Source: Aquanectria penicillioides (taxonomy: Eukaryota > Ascomycota > Sordariomycetes > Hypocreales > Nectriaceae). From it: a stretch of 64,000 nucleotides of DNA. Location: NCBI GenBank assembly GCA_003415625.1, contig PYIU01000009.1, forward strand, positions 558,001 to 622,000, written 5' to 3'. The notes under the pieces are model-generated. The model was given only the letters and a program-made list of their open reading frames with translations. It was not told where the DNA came from and did no database searches. The translations under genes and the position numbers were made by a program. Shown in pieces: positions 36,280 to 49,420 of this stretch; positions within the stretch are counted from its first letter, which is position 1; every line of letters begins with the position of its first letter.

Positions 36280-36500
36280 TAAAAATATAACTCTTTATTT
36301 TATTAAATATATTAGCAATTCTATAAAGGCCTAATTAATATAGCTTTATCTTTATAATATAAAATATATCCTTTTGATTCTATATATTATACTAAAGAAT
36401 TAAATCTCTTATAGCAAGAGGCTCTTTATGCAGCCTATATTAATTCTTTTTGGTCTTTCTATTAGCAATTAACCTTTAGAATGCAGTTACTTATTGCCTA
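36280..36500 (-). pseudogene. Gypsy integrase C-terminal relic
   Basis: Minus-strand translation with stops gives RLIANRKTKKN, then RLHKEPLAIRDLIL, then NQKDI and GLYRIANI. This matches the region after the integrase core in fungal Ty3/gypsy elements, where an NR-rich helix, HKEPL, GDLVL and a GPYRI strand occur in this order. Stops replace Trp/Gln-type codons, consistent with RIP. Confidence 0.75.
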
Positions 36501-38199
36501 GCTTCTTTTATATTTTTCTACTTTTACTTTAGGATCTTAATCCTTTACTTAAGTAGGTCCTTAATAAAGGTTATATTATTCTATTTAATTAAATGCTATA
36601 TAGGCACTTCTACTTCTAAAGAAAGGACTAGCTCCTATCTATAGAGTAAATAAAAAGGTAATCTCCTATATAAAGTGCAAATAGCTACTCTTTTAGCTAA
36701 TAAAGCTATTAATAAGATATTTATTTATTTTCCTTCTTTTTTACCCTTTTTCTTTAGGAAACTTATTATAGTAATATAACTACCTTTAATAAATCTATTT
36801 ACTTTAGGGTTATAAATAAAAATATTAATAACTTTTATATTAAGGCTATTAAGATCTTTAGGAATCCTTTTTATAATCTCTTTTTTATTATTAATAATTA
36901 CTTTTTTTAGTATTCTATATTAATAGTATAGTTTTCTAAAAAATTTTATAATATAATAACTATTTAATCTTAAGATTAGCTTAGCCTTTACCTATCTATA
37001 AAGGTTGCATTTAGCTTTTAATATAAATCTAAATCCTTTATTAAAAGGTATATACTATTTATTAAAATAAATCTTTATTATTAAATAGATAGGCTTAATA
37101 GATATAAAGGCTTCTATTAATCTTTAGGGAATATATATTTAATATATTAAGCACTATCTAATAGCTTTTATAATGCTCCTTCTTGCACTTTATTAATAGT
37201 ACTTTTTAAAGAGAAATGCATAAATAGTATTATAATTATAATGCCCTTTATTAATATAGTATAATTTAATTAAATCCTTTTAAATATTTTCCTTCTTTAT
37301 AATTAACCTTAAATTACCTTTTTATTCTTTAGCCTTAATCTATAAGTAGCTACTTTTTATAAAGTGTTTTTTAGCCTTTAGCTATAAGTATTAATAATTC
37401 TATAGGGTAATACCTATTAGCCTTTTTAATAAGAGTAAATATTCCTTTAATTGCAATAAAGGTTTACTATAATTCTTTTTTAACTCTATTAATTTATTTT
37501 TAATCTTAATAATATTAAAATAAGTATTAATAAACTCTTTAATATTACCCTTAGCCTTTTAATTTATTTAATTAAATACTTTTAAACCTTTTTTAAATAG
37601 CCTATTAGCTATATTATTCTTATTTTTAGAAATATATTAAATAATAAAGTTAAATAATAAAATATAACTAATCTATTAAATAACTATTGCATTAAGGATA
37701 TTATTAGCCTTACTATTAAGTTAATAGACTAAAACTTAAAAATCTATTTTTAAGATAAAGGGCAATTTATATATATAGCTATAAAGGCATTTAATTCTAT
37801 ACAATATACTCTTATATTTAAGTTTAATAGCATTATACCTTTATTTTATAGAAGTTTAAAGATTAGATTTATACTTTATTAAATGCCTTTTCCCCTTTAT
37901 TATTTGCATTAATACTATACTTTAGCCTTTTTTATTAATATTAATTATAAAGATAACCTCCTTAAATCCTTTAGAAAGGTCTAATATTACTAAAATAAAA
38001 GTAAAGATTATCTTTTCTTTAAGAATTGCTATAGTATTAGCTTATTCCTTACCCTATATTTATATAGCATCCTTCCTTAATAATTAAATAAAAGGTCTAG
38101 CAATTTAGGCATATCTTTTAATTTAAATTTAATAGTAGTCTATAATTCCTAAAAATGCTTTAACTTACTTTAGGTTATAGTATCTTTTTTACTTATTAA

Positions 38200-38700
38200 T
38201 TTTAATTACTTTTTTTTTTATTAGCTACCTTTTAGCTATACTATATAAATATTTAATAATAACTATAATATACTAATAGAACTTTAACTTCTCTATAGAA
38301 ATTATACACTTAAATAGCTTAATATTTAAAAGAGTTTTATTTAAATTAATTAAATGCTTTAGAATAAATTTCTATATACTAAAGAGTACCTTCTCTCTAT
38401 TATACTTAATCTTTAGTCCTTTAATAGCAATATTATTTAAAAAGGCTTAATAGACTTTTAGTAATAAATTAAAAAGGATTTTAATTATAATCCTTAAGAA
38501 CTATACTATTAAATTAGTTCTTCCTTATAGTAAGGTATATATTTTAAGAAGCCTTAATAATATATTAAAAGTTATTAAATCCTAACTTTTCTTTACTAAA
38601 GAAATCTAATTATATCCTAAAAAGAAGTCTAAAAGAGTTAAAATTTTATATATTTTAAATTTAGCTAAAAATTTATTAGCTTTTAAAGGAATTAATCTAT
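38200..38700 (-). pseudogene. Gypsy reverse transcriptase relic with mutated catalytic site
   Basis: The minus strand reads FLNNIAIKGLKIKYN, then KFILKHLINLNKTLLNI and IISIEKLKF. This corresponds to the catalytic strand and following helix of gypsy reverse transcriptases. The two catalytic aspartates have become asparagines (GAT to AAT), the change expected from RIP on the opposite strand. No function is possible. Confidence 0.78.
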
Positions 38701-39953
38701 TTTATATTATATATATATTATATCTTTTAGCTAAATTAATTAAGTAAAATCTATTATTCTTTTTTACTATTAGTATATATAGGTTTTAGTAGGCAGTATA
38801 AAACTCTTAAAGGATTCCTTTTTTTATTTAAGTTTTTAATAATTTAATAACCTTTTTTTTTAATTCTTTAGGGATTAAAATATTTCCTATTTACTAAACT
38901 TTATATTTAATTATTTTAATAATCTATAAAGGGCCACTTTAGGGTTTAGTTTTCTATACTCCTTAAAATCCTAAATAAATACTATTTCTTTATTATAAAG
39001 AATTTTTAAGAGAATACTTCTCTCTTTATTAATAAAGATCCCTTTTATTTAATTAATTACTTTTTAAAGTCTTTCTTTATATAGCCTTAATCCTTTAGCT
39101 ATTTTAAAGAACTTAAGTATTAAAAGCTCTAAATACTTAAACTTCTCTTTAAGGTCTTCTTTTACTTTTTCCTACCTTTTCTCCTTTTAATATAGATCCC
39201 CTTTAAGGATAGATCTATTTAATAGAATATTATCTTTAAAATATATTTTATTGGCTTTTTATTTATATATTATATTAATAAATGCTACTTTTTCTCTTTA
39301 ATATATAGCTAATTATAACTTCTTCTTTACCTTTATTACCTTTATATAATTAACCTTTAATTAATTCCTAATTATTAATTAAATTACTATTTCTACTAAT
39401 ACTTTATTTAACTATTTAATTAAATGCTTATTATTATTTTCTTTTAAACTCTATAATTTTATTAATCTAAAAGAACTTTAGGAACTTATTTTTAATTGCC
39501 TTAAGTAGTCTCTATACTTCTTAAGGCATTTTATTTAATATTTCTAGCAGTAAATATAATAATCTTAATTAAGCTAAATTAATATTATAAAAGCATTTCT
39601 CCTTTTAAAGATATATAATTAAATATAACTTTAGTAGTCTTAATAAAGGGCATTTCTAAAATAAAAGGAATAAAAATATATTCTCTTAAAGCAATATAGA
39701 ATCTCTATACTATTTAAATATTTTTAAGAAATAGCTTAATATTTACTTCTCTATACATTTAAATTTAATTATTAAAGTAAAATATAATAAAAGCTTTTAT
39801 AGGCTTTACTTTTAGCTTATATTTTTATACTATTTTATTAAAGATAATATTTCCTTTTAACTTAAAATTTACTAAAGCTTTTTAAGTTATTTTATTAGGG
39901 TTATTTAATTTTATTTAAATTTTTAGTAGTTTTTAATATTAGGCTAAAGTTCT

Positions 39954-39958
39954 TTAAT
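39954..39958 (+). repeat. Target-site duplication of the copia element (left)
   Basis: TTAAT, repeated at 45740-45744 directly after the other LTR. Confidence 0.85.
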
Positions 39959-40168
39959 TGTTAATAGGCAGTATTACTGTATGCAGTGGTTTTATTGTAG
40001 TTAATTTATCTCTATCTCTCCCTTCCTCTAGAGGAGGGGCTGAAGGCATCTTTCTTATAGAAGAGCCTATTTTACATCCCTTTAAAATAAGCCTATATCT
40101 TTAATACCTATAAAACTAAACTCCAATGCCCTCTATAATATCTTTATTACAATATTAAGGAACCAATA
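39959..40168 (-). repeat. Copia LTR (left, 210 bp)
   Basis: Matches 45530-45739 without gaps; about twenty differences by eye, all transitions. Includes the shared segment TCTCCCTTCCTCTAGAGGA. Confidence 0.9.
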
Positions 40169-41059
40169 CTAGCACCTTCTTTTTATTATTATTAATACTA
40201 GACCTATCCTTTTAGCTATATCCTTAGCCTATTGCTTACAATTAAGTTCTTTAAAGCTTTATTAGGCATTAGCTTTATTATTGCATCTATAGGGTTATTG
40301 CTATCCCTAATCTATTTAATTTTATTAATCTCTTATTATTTATACAATTAATAAAGGCCTATTAAGTCAATTATTAACCTCTTTTTATTAATTAACTTAA
40401 GCTTAACTAAACAATTATAAAGTAAATAGGAATCTATATAAATTACTAGTAGGATTAGTAGTAGTTCTATTCTTTCTATAATTATGCATAATATATATAT
40501 AATTATATATTTAAGATTAAACCTATTAATAAAACTGTAAATCTTTAATGCTAAAACACTTTTAATAACTCTTTTATACTTTATTAATAATCAATAAATA
40601 ATATTACTATATATAGTAAATGCTTTATTCTCTATACATTCTTTATTTATTAATATAATTATATATTCTACTTAAGAACTTAAATCCTTATTATTTATAA
40701 ATACTCTATTTATAAAGACTATTAGCTTAGCATTTATTAGGTTAATTGCTTTAAAGCAAAGACCTCTCTCCTTATTGTTTATTTGCTAAGCAATCCTTTA
40801 GTTAATCTTATAGATGTTATTTTTAATTGGTTATTATGCCTATACTGCAATAGAGTAGTTGCATACTGCCTTTAGTTAGTAAATAGAAGCAATATATACT
40901 CTTCTTATATATTGTTCTATATATTATTATGCTTTATCCTCTATCTTTTTATTTACTATTGCAAGCTTCTTTATTTGCCCTTTTTAAATAATTATTATCT
41001 ATTCTCTTTCTATCTATATCTAGCATCCATTAAAGTTGCCAATTATTTTATTCTTTAGA

Positions 41060-41350
41060 ACTATTTAAGGTTTTACTTTAAAGCTAGCTTTCTAAAGCTC
41101 TTTCTCTTTCTTTATTAAAAAAGCATCTATTCCTAAATTAAGGGTATTATCAATCTATAGGCCAATAATACTAAAGTCTTCACTACTCTTTATAATCATT
41201 AAGTAAGGGTTAAATACTAATATCTCTATTATTAATTTCTCCTTATAGTGGCTATAGTACATTATAAACTAATAGACTTCTGCCTCTATAATACTGTATA
41301 GTGGCTTTATAACCTTTAGAATCATCCCTTTAAGGTACTTCTTTTTTAGT
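41060..41350 (-). pseudogene. Copia reverse transcriptase relic
   Basis: The minus strand reads ILKVIKPLYSIIEAEVY, then YYSHYKEKL, then FSIIGL and IDNTLNLG, in the order found in fungal copia polymerases (KPLYGIPEAG, then a Y-H-HxEKL helix, then the DD-containing strand). The catalytic DD reads DN here, a G-to-A change. Confidence 0.8.
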
Positions 41351-44300
41351 TCTTAGGGTAAATATACTAGCATTAGTTGATTTAGTTGGGATTTTAATTG
41401 TAAGTATGCTTATATAATATTATATAGCATTAAGTATATTCCTTTCTTCTAGAAGGTTAGGGTAAGGGCTAGAATTAATTATTAGCTGCATTATTAAATT
41501 ATTAGTAATTAGGTAAGAATTTCCCTCTTTTTTTTATTGCTATATCCTTATATAATAAAATAAAACTTTTTATAAAGTATTATTATTATCTTTCCTTTAA
41601 TCTTATAAATTATTTATAATCTAAAGATATATATTCTATAATATTTATCTTTATTATATAGGATTAGTTTTAGAATATTAGTCTTTAGCAGTAAGTTTAG
41701 TTTAATATTATTTAATTCTTTAAATAGTTTACTAAAACTAATTATTTTTCCTTTTTAGTATAGCCTATATATAAGTTCTTAATTGGCCGCTTCTTTATAT
41801 ATAGTAAAGACCTCTATCCTCCCATTAATTAAATAGGCATTATTTAGAATAGGGTTCTTCCTTAATCTTCCTTATTATTATAATAATTCAATTATAGTAA
41901 GCTATAAAAGAGGGTTCTTCCTTAGCCTATCTCTTTATTTTAGTAGTTTTAATAGGGCATCTTAAGGAGCTAGGTTTCTTAAAGGTCTACCTTATTAGTA
42001 GAGTCATTCTAATTTAGAATACTTAAATAGTATTAAAATCTCCTTATATTCCTCTACTAATATATTCTTAATTACCTTAGGGTATTAATAATATAGTTAT
42101 ATAGCTATTGTTTAAAATACTATTAGTCCATTCTTTATATTCACTATTACCTTAGATTTAATTACTTTAAGAACTTTATACAGTCCTTTCTATCCTTTAT
42201 TTTCTTAATAAATATAGACTTCACTCCCTAACTTAAGGGACTATAGCAAGACCTTAATTATATTAGGTCTATTATATATCTTTAATGCCTTATTAACCTT
42301 ACATTTTGCAATAAGCTTATATAGCTCTACTATTGCTTTAAGGACTGCATTTATATATTAAAGGGATAAAAAAGTTAGTAGTAAATCCATTATAACTTAT
42401 AGATAAGCATTAAATACTAATAAGGTTAGCACTAATCTATTAGGACTAGCTATATTATTAACTGCCTTAAAGCTTATTTAAAGGATTGTATCTATAGATA
42501 TAATATCTTAAAGTTTAGCCTTTATAATCTTAAATGTATATTATATTAATGTATAATATTATTTAACCTTATTAATTAACTAATATACTTTAACTAAAAC
42601 TTAATAGTAAGTAATGCCTATTAATTTAGCTTTACTCTTAAATTTAATAGCTATAAAATTAATACTAGCATTATAAGTAATAATATTTAATAGGCTAAAA
42701 TAGGTATTAATTTAATATATCTTTAATACTTTTTAAGTTTCTTTTATTAATATATTTATAAAGAATTATTCTATTTAAAAAGATATTATAGCATTAATAA
42801 TATAAAGGACTAGTTAAAAATTTAAATATATTATATTAATAATCACTTTATAATTAAAGTTATAATTATCCTTTAGTATAAACTTAAATTATTTTAGCGC
42901 TTTACTCTTTATTTAATAATAGTAGTAGAACTTCTTTATTATTTTAATTGCTTTATATTTAATATTATAGCCTGCTTTTATTAATAGCTTATATAAATAT
43001 AATATAAATAGATAATTAAAATATATATAAATATATTATAGTTTAGCTTTACTAAGAAAAGCGATTACTGCCTTTTGCTTAATTAGAAAAAACTATAAAT
43101 GTTCCTATTTTTAAATAACTAAAATCCTCTTATCTCTATACATTAATTCATTAATAATATTATTTAAATAAATATTAAAGCGGTCTATATCCTTAAGGTA
43201 AAAAAGAAATAGTATTAATATATTTATAATATAGAATAAAACTGTTTTAATTAGGGTTTAGACTACTATTATTCTTAATGAACTATATAAGCTACTATTA
43301 CTAAAGTATATTTTAGCTGCTTTTACTTCCTTTATATTAAGCTTAATTATTAGGTCTTTCTATTATAATGCTAAAAATTAATCCTTTCTAGCTATTAATG
43401 CTATTGCAGTATCTATATTTAGTATAATGCCTTAAAACACTTTATATAAATAGTAATTAAGGAAAAATTGCTGGTTTTTGCCTTACTTACCTTCTTCTTT
43501 ATATAACTCTTTAAACTAATGCTAAAATGCCTTATCTAAAAGGTAGGCTGCAGTTAAATAGTTATTACTTTTAAACTCTTTATCTATTAAGCATTTACTA
43601 TTATATGCATTATTTTATAGTGGCTCTTCTTTATAGCTAGTTAAGAAAGCTATATACTTCTATATATTATACTTCTCTCTTTATAACCTTTATTCCTTAA
43701 AGTATTAGTCTCTAGCTTAATGTCTCTTATCTTTTAAATGTTTAGTGGAAAAATACCCTTCCTTATTATATATATAATACTTCTTCTTTTAAAACAGGCT
43801 GCCTTAAGTATAGCTATAGTTATATTCTTATCTATACTTTTTGTTATAGTTATAGCAATAAAATTTGCAATCTAGAATATATTAGTTTAATATACTTACA
43901 ATTAATTAGTGTTATAATATCTTAATTAAGGATTGAAATTATAAGTATAATTCCTTAAATTTCTTTATAGGATTAAATAATGTAAATACTAGCTTAAAAA
44001 CATTACAGCATACTTAAATTACATTTATAACCAATTAGTCTTTGCCTATATAATTAAGGTTAAGTGCTCTTTAGTAGAATTAAAGCTTATTAAATAGAAA
44101 CTATAGGACTTCCATTATATTCTTTCCTTTATATATCTTATTGTTCTTTATAACATTAAATATAAAAGAGCTTTAGTCTATATAATAGTATTGCCAATTG
44201 ATCTCTATATTAAAGTAGCTTTTTATCTATTTATACATTTCTATAAAGGTTAGGTTGCAGCTAATATAATAAATAAAGTAATTGCTTGCTTATTTATTAA

Positions 44301-45529
44301 GGATTATTAAAAATAGCATATAAAATTAAAATAGTTTTATCTTAATTATTAAATATATATTAAGAAAGTACTAAATCTTATTGTCTAAAATATTATATGC
44401 ATTTTCTATATAGTTCCTCTTTTTATTTTATATCTTTATAAAATAGGCAGCCTTTATTAAATCTAGCTTTTTGTTTGGAACTTTAATTGAAGGGATTGTT
44501 TAGTACAATATAGTATTATTAATATTGTTTTATATACTTATTTTAAAAGAAAGGGTTATTTATTTTATTAGAATAGTTATGCTTATACCGCTTATTCCCT
44601 TACCTTTCCTTAAGAACATTTCTTAAATTAACCTCTTATCTTTAGACTCTATTTCTTTCTCTTTGCTATTATATTCCCTTTTATTATTATTATTAGGCAT
44701 AGGGTTCTATAGTATTAAGGTTAATATTATTTAAGATATTATCTTTTAGACAGTAAGGAGCTTTTATTATTACTAATATACTCTTATCTTAAAGTATACC
44801 TTAAATTTATATAATATATTTTTATTTTAAATTAAAAGCTTCTTTACCTTTAAGAGTTTAATAAAAATAATATTAATCTTTGCATTCTTCTTCCCTATAT
44901 AGATCCCCTTATAATATAGTATATTTTTTAGGCTTTTTTATATAAATATCTTTAGTTAAGTAAAGTTATTAGTATTTTAGTCTTAAAAGTTCTCTTTAAA
45001 GTCTTTTAATTGCTCTTTCTTTAATAAAGTAATCTCTACCTTATAATTAAAAATGCATTTTAAGGTATATATATTATATTCTATTTTTATAATTTTTAGT
45101 TTTTTCTTAAGTAAATAATAGATATTTACCTAATTAAAGAGGTTTACTTTTATTTTAGCTATATTAATTAATTTAAGGAATTTAATTCTCTCTTTAGTTA
45201 TTAATTAGGTCTTATTGCTTTTATTTATTTTCTATATAGATATAATACTATATATTATATATTACTTATTATTTAGTACATTTAGTAGTATTATAAAGTT
45301 CTATCGGCATATTATAAGGAAACATTATATATTATAGTATGCAATAGGGCATGCCTTAAAGGGTTAATTAAGACTCCTTTAGCATATATTTAAGCAAATA
45401 GTATAGATAGCTTATAGATTATCTTCTTGCTAGGTTATATACTATAGCACTTAGCTTTATACTTAAGGCATATAAGGTAAGTCTCTTTTAGCTTGCTGTT
45501 CTATATTACCTAATAGTAATACTGATTAG

Positions 45530-45739
45530 TATTGGTAGGCAGTATTACTGCATGCAGTGGTTTTATTATAGTTAATTTATTTCTATCTCTCCCTTCCTCT
45601 AGAGGAAGGGCTAAAGGCATCTTCCTTATAGAAGAGCCTGTTTTATATCCCTTTAAGATAAGCCTATATCTTTAATACCTATAAAACCAGACTCTAGCGC
45701 CCTCTATAATGTCTTTATTACAATATTAAGGAATTAATA
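45530..45739 (-). repeat. Copia LTR (right, 210 bp)
   Basis: Second copy of 39959-40168; followed by the TTAAT duplication at 45740-45744. Confidence 0.9.
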
Positions 45740-46739
45740 TTAATGCTATTAGTCTAAAATATTTATATAAACTATTAAATGCATTTAATTAAATATAACT
45801 TTTCCCTTTTTAGTTATTATATAGCTAATATTAACTTTATTAATACTTCCCTAATTCTTAATAAAGTATTCTTTAGGCAATAATATATAATAAGGTTTAG
45901 ATTCCTTTTTAATTAATATACTATTAATATTATACTGCTTAGCAATATAATTAAAGTACTCCTTTAAGAATATTGCTTTTAGATTATTAATTATAACTAA
46001 ATTAGCAGCTTGCTAAATCTATCTCTTTTTAAATAAAGGTTTAAATTTTATTTATTTAATTTCTTTTATTCTCTTTATATAATTAAAAACTATTTTTAAA
46101 ATATTATTATTTAAGGGAGAGTTAAAAGTAATTAAGTCCTTAATAGTTATTTAAACTTTTAATTTTATTACTTTTTTATAAACTTATTTTTTTATTTAAA
46201 TAACTTTAAGCATTTAATTAAAAGCATTTTAATTCTTTTCTTTAAGGATAATATTAATAATCTCTTTATTTTTAATAAATTCTCTATTTATAACCTAAAT
46301 AAAAGATTAAGTTCCCTTTTCCTCTTTTTAATTAACTAATTCCTCTTTTAATTCTACTTTTATGCATTTTGCAGTATTGGTTTTTAATATAATATTAATA
46401 ATAAAAGGATTATTAATTAATTCTATAGCTTAATTATTAATAAGGATATAGTTAACTTTAGGTTTTTAAATCTCCTTTAGGGAATTCCTACTAAACATTA
46501 AGGAGTTATACTTTAGTTAATTAATATACTTAAGGAAGTCTTTAATTAAATACTTCTCTTCTTTAGCAACCTACTATTTCTATATATTTAGCTTATTTAC
46601 TATTATAACTTTAATTTAGCTATAAATCTTAAAGGTAAGGAATTCTAAGATCTATAAAACAATTATTTTTTTTACTTCTCCTTTAATAGCAAGCTTATAT
46701 ATTAGTTTTAAGAATAGTAAGAGTTCCTATTGCCCTATT

Positions 46740-46880
46740 TAAATAAAGCTAGCATTACTATTATAGTCTATAAATCCCTTTCTTCTATTTTCTATAAAAA
46801 ATAAGCAATAGTTTAAAAAATGCCTTACTTTTATATAATAAAAGCACTTTAGATCCCTATTATAACTTATATTAATATAG
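46740..46880 (-). pseudogene. Gypsy gag zinc-knuckle relic
   Basis: The minus strand reads KCFYYIKVRHFLNYC, then ENRRKGFIDYNSNAS. Spacing is that of a CX2CX4HX4C knuckle in which the second Cys has become Tyr (TGC to TAC). Its location upstream of the reverse transcriptase relic fits gag of the gypsy-type element. Confidence 0.65.
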
Positions 46881-47580
46881 AAATTATAATAGGGATATAT
46901 ATAATTAAATTCTTCTATTTAATTAAAATTATTTTTAACTAATAATAATAATTCTATTTTTAATTAATTAATCTTTTAGTATATAATCCTTTTTAACTCC
47001 TATAATTTATTTATAATATTTTAAGCTATATTAATTTATAGCTTCTTTATTCCTTTAGTAAAAAGACTTAATTTCCCTTTTAAGCTTTAAATAGAATTAA
47101 AGAATTTAAGCTTTTAATATTAAAGTTAATTTTAATAAGCAAAAGGTTTTTTAGTTTTCCTAAAATATTTAAAATTATTATTCTTTCCTTCTATCTAAAA
47201 GATTTAAATTCCTTTTTTAGCATTAAGGAAATTCTTAATTAGCTTAATTATCTCTTTATACCTTATTATTCTTAAGGTATTTAAGTATTTCCCTTTTTAT
47301 TAATAGATATTAATAATAATATTTTTTAATATAGTATTATAGATAGCTTAAGCCTATACTATAAAAGCCTTTTAGCTAATAGAATTTACTTTTCTATTAA
47401 ATTAGGCATACTTTATAAGCCACTAAAGAATAACTCTATACTTTATAGATTAAATTAGAGTTATATTTATTTACTAAAGCTTATTCTTAAGTAAATCTAA
47501 TTAATTTAAATCCTAATACTTAAAGGTTTTTAAGAGGTTTTGCTTTATAGCAGCCCAATTATTGCCTTTTAATAAGTTTA

Positions 47581-47727
47581 TATAAGGATAGCGCTAGGCG
47601 CGTACGAATGTGCGACAACCAGGCCCCTTATATACAGTTGTATGGCACAATTCCGGCACGTTGTGCCTGAATTGCTTGATCTTTTGGGTCTATTGGTCGA
47701 GTGGGCATGCCACCCCACCTCTTCACA
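47581..47727 (+). repeat. TRIM LTR (left, 147 bp)
   Basis: Contains a 27-bp imperfect palindrome at 47648-47674 and a pol III A-box-like TGGTCGAGTGG at 47694-47704. It differs from the right copy by a few transitions. Confidence 0.9.
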
Positions 47728-47730
47728 ATT

Positions 47731-47746
47731 ATTCAGGCACAATGTG
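47731..47746 (+). promoter_or_regulatory. Candidate self-complementary primer-binding site of the TRIM
   Basis: Starts 4 bases after the LTR. ATTCAGGCACAATGTG is complementary to 47657-47672 within the same LTR over 16 positions with one G-T type mismatch. This is where a retroelement primer-binding site should lie. Confidence 0.5.
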
Positions 47747-47771
47747 GGTCTTCTGGCTGTGCAAGGTCGTA

Positions 47772-47782
47772 GGTTCAAATCC
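47772..47782 (+). promoter_or_regulatory. Pol III B-box-like / tRNA T-arm-like sequence in the TRIM
   Basis: GGTTCAAATCC, flanked by GTA and TAC so that a T-stem GTAGG/CCTAC can form. No complete tRNA cloverleaf could be folded around it. Confidence 0.5.
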
Positions 47783-48073
47783 TACCTGCAAGGCAGAATA
47801 AATGGAGTGTCCAACTATATACTTACATTAGGCTCACAAGGCAAGTGTGCAATTGCCTGCTGCAACCAAGCCTTAAGGGTTAATATCTATTATATATCCC
47901 TAGGCATAGAGGACTGGCCTACTTAAGTTAATGCATACTATAAAGCTAGCCTATAGGCATTTATCCTAGACCCTAGCTTCCTTAAGTGCACATTGGAAAG
48001 GTTACAGAAGGGGTAGCTTGGCCCTATAATACAGCATTATAGCTTGGGATGCGCTGCTATTGAGGGGGATAAT

Positions 48074-48220
48074 TGTAAGGATAGCGCTGGGCGCGTACGA
48101 ATGTGCGACAACCAGGCCCCTTATATACAGTTGTGTGGCACAATTCCGGCACGTTGTGCCTGAATTGCTTGATCTTTTGGGTCTATTAGTCGAGTGGGCA
48201 TGCCACCTTACCTCTTTACA
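48074..48220 (+). repeat. TRIM LTR (right, 147 bp)
   Basis: Second copy of 47581-47727, followed directly by GTTTA. Confidence 0.9.
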
Positions 48221-49420
48221 GTTTATAATATCTTAAGATACTTTAAAGGTTATATAGTATATAAGAGCTTTACCCTTTATACTATTTATAACTTTTTAGC
48301 TAGTTATAAATCTATTATATAATTTAAGGAAATATATAATATTCTTTCTATTAAAAATTATATTAAGTAATTAAATAAAGGTAATAGTTGCTTTTATTAT
48401 TTTAGTTAGTATATTTAATTTATTCTCTTTAGGAATATTAGTATTAATAGTATTAATTAATTTAAAAAGGATAGTTAAAGATTATTAACTATATTAACTC
48501 CCTTTACTTTTAATAGGGCTTAAGGGATTTAATTGCATTTAATTAAATATTCCTTTTATTTTTTTATTTAAAGGCATTAATAAATTATAGTTATTAGGAT
48601 TCCTATAATAAGTATTTTAGTATATATATATAAAGAAATATAAGCTAGCTATTTAACTCTTAAGATTATAAATTGCAATAAAACAATATATATATATAAT
48701 AAAAGAATAAAATAATAAAATAAATTAAAATATATATTAAAATAATTAAGAAAAGTAAAAAAAAGGAATAGTAATATTATATTTAATAAGGCTTTATTTT
48801 AATAAATTTAAACTAGCTTTTTAAAGTTAATAATAATAAATAAAATAGCCAATTAAAATAGTAATAAGTATATATATATACCCTTTAGCTAAAGTCTAAA
48901 GATTAATAAAAATAATAAAAATTTCCTATTTTCTATAATTAATTAAAAGTTAAGTAATCTTCTTTTTTCTTTTTTTTTTTCTTTTTTAATCTATAAATTA
49001 AACTTTTAATAGTCTTAAGTATACTTTAATATTTAAAAGTATTTAATTAAATACTTATACATTATTTATACTATTATTTTGCCTTATATACCTTTATGCT
49101 AATATATTAGCACTATACTAAATTATTAAATTTTTCTATATATCTGCCCTAATTATAGTAATAGGTTTTCTTTTTTTAAAATATAAATTTATATTAATAT
49201 CTTTACTTACTTTTAGTATTATTTTTAATTTTAATGCCCTTTATTTTTATAGAAGTAATAAATTTTTTAATATTTAGGAATTCTTAAATCTTTATAATTA
49301 ATTATTTACTATTTCTTTAAGTTCTTAATAATAGCTTAAAAGTATTATTAAAAAGTTTAATTAAATACTTTAGTATTTTTTTAAATAATTTAAAGGCTTC
49401 TTTTTACTATAACCTTTAAA

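Larger units (their letters stand above)
39959..45739 (-). mobile_element. Ty1/copia-type LTR retrotransposon nested in the gypsy element
   Basis: 5,781 bp with two LTRs of exactly 210 bp and a 5-bp duplication (TTAAT). LTR ends fit TGTTGGT...ACCAACA after allowing for C-to-T change. Pyrimidines just inside the left LTR (CCTTCTTTTT) give a purine tract on the minus strand, so transcription ran leftward. A copia reverse transcriptase relic is readable at about 41.1-41.35 kb. RIP is visible but lighter than in the surrounding gypsy DNA: CpA in contexts other than GCA survives here. Confidence 0.88.
47581..48220 (+). mobile_element. TRIM: 640-bp miniature LTR element
   Basis: Terminal direct repeats of exactly 147 bp (47581-47727 and 48074-48220), ends TGTAAGG...TTCACA, and a perfect 5-bp duplication GTTTA at 47576-47580 and 48221-48225. 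The internal 346 bp has no coding capacity. A purine tract (TTGAGGGGGATAA) lies just before the right LTR, giving plus orientation. Composition is ordinary and CpG is retained, so it either arrived after RIP or is too short to be attacked. It must depend on another element's enzymes. Confidence 0.9.

Noticed and set aside
47694..47800. A complete tRNA gene inside the TRIM
   Set aside because: A-box-like and T-arm-like pieces are present, but no matching acceptor stem or anticodon arm could be folded, and the spacing spans the LTR/internal junction.
47578..47926. Small ORFs on both strands inside the TRIM
   Set aside because: They run across LTR boundaries and reflect the lack of RIP-made stops, not coding.
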